Position numbers and translations under genes: made by a program
Shown here: positions 63,296 through 64,000 of the stretch, piece by piece
Layout of the letters: the number at the start of each line of letters is the position of its first letter
How positions within the stretch are numbered: the stretch's first letter is position 1
Notes under the pieces: generated by a model
Databases searched by the model: none
Told to the model about the DNA's origin: nothing
What the model saw: only the letters and a program-made list of their open reading frames with translations
Assembly: GCF_040802235.1 (NCBI RefSeq)
Contig: NC_133159.1
Location: forward strand, 173,784,626 to 173,848,625
Length of the DNA stretch: 64,000 nt
Direction of reading: 5' to 3'
Source: Manis javanica
Taxonomy: Eukaryota > Chordata > Mammalia > Pholidota > Manidae

Positions 63296-63535
63296 AATGA
63301 TAATAAGAGCAATGTTCTTATGTACCACATACTCTTATGAGCACTTGACATAAAACATGATCTCATTTAATCCTTAATAAAACCTTTGAAGTCGGTATTA
63401 CCTCTATTACTCTATTAGTAAAGAAACTGAATCAGAGATTTTAAGAAACTTGCCTAAAATTACATTGTTACTGGGTGAGCCAGGATTTTAACCCAGATCT
63501 TTTTAATTCCAATCAACAGTACTAATCCCTATTAC
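63296..63535 (-). mobile_element. MIR SINE
   Basis: Complement MIR: 'gagcacttgacataaaacatgatctcattt', 'gtcggtattacctctattac', 'gaaactgaatcagagattttaag', 'ggtgagccaggattttaacccag'. Confidence 0.85.
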
Positions 63536-64000
63536 GTTCTGCTCGATGGACAGCTGTGTGAGTGACTACATTAAATGAGGGAAGGATATTCCCTTGAGAT
63601 GAATCTGGATTGATATTGATCCATATTTATTCTTTTTCATTGTGTCGTGAATCACTGCTCTGATTGTTTCCTTTGTCCAGCAAGGTGTAAGTCTGTAAAA
63701 AAAATTTCTGCATTACCATCTGTGTACCGTTAACTCTTACTTCCCATATGTGCATGTATTTGGCAACAAGTTATATTATGCATTGGCAACAAGTTATATT
63801 ATGAGTTAAACAACTGTCAGTCATTTGTTTATATCAAAAGAGGCACGGTGAATGTAACTAAGATGCCTCAGAGGTCAATTTGAAAGTATTCAGGAATGAA
63901 TGAATTACACAATATCACACATGCAAAGGACACATGTAAAAGAGCTTTTCAAACACTGGTTAAGTGGATGTCAAATGTGTGACAATTCCAATATTGTATC
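63536..64000. other. Intergenic; no gene seen
   Basis: Non-coding to the window edge, with an exact 21-bp near-tandem duplication at 63760-63803. Confidence 0.4.
63760..63803. repeat. Exact 21-bp near-tandem duplication
   Basis: The 21 bases at 63760-63780, starting TTGGCAACAAG and ending TTATATTATG, recur without change at 63783-63803 after a CA spacer. It is likely a recent slippage or repair duplication. Confidence 0.9.

Overview
This is a stretch of nuclear chromosome from a placental mammal. It holds two intronless potassium-channel coding exons of high vertebrate identity, a GC-rich CpG-island promoter, GT-AG splice signals, and a background of old mammalian repeats (MIR, L2, L1, MER20, MER5A and hAT-type elements). 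I see no Alu, rodent B1/B2, carnivore tRNA-Lys SINE, horse ERE or ruminant BovA. The L1 fragments look laurasiatherian or similar, but the species cannot be fixed by eye.

Layout. From 1 to 10789 lies the probable last 5'UTR intron of KCNJ16 plus repeats. Within it, around 1681-2660, is a three-layer nest: an old repeat is split by a hAT-type element, which is itself split by the 5' half of a tRNA-Cys-like sequence flanked by a 17-bp target duplication. The KCNJ16 coding exon (Kir5.1, 419 aa) is at 10790-12142, with its 3'UTR probably running to about 13800. The interval from about 13800 to 36500 is intergenic, AT-rich and repeat-bearing. The KCNJ2 CpG-island promoter and non-coding exon 1 lie at about 37900-38755, followed by a 4.97-kb intron. 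KCNJ2 exon 2 (43722 to about 49015) carries the whole Kir2.1 reading frame (43943-45226, 427 aa) and a 3.8-kb 3'UTR ending at tandem AATAAA signals. From 49020 to the end is the start of the gene-poor interval that in mammals leads toward SOX9. It contains repeats and one diverged inverted duplication, but no gene I can support.

The two genes are tandem paralogues on the + strand. Kir2.1 gives the strong inward-rectifier current (IK1) of heart, muscle and neurons. Kir5.1 is mainly a modulatory subunit that pairs with Kir4.1 in kidney and glia, and it has Asn where Kir2.1 has its Asp rectification controller. Both start codons are preceded by short upstream reading frames. The KCNJ2 3'UTR carries seed matches for miR-1/206 and miR-26, Pumilio motifs and an AU-rich element.

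I found no evidence of a novel multi-gene system. The most unusual items are the tailless tRNA-half insertion, the ATGA-overlapping uORF of KCNJ16, the splice-junction-spanning uORFs of KCNJ2, an intronic G-quadruplex motif, and the inverted duplication at 53.9-54.9 kb.
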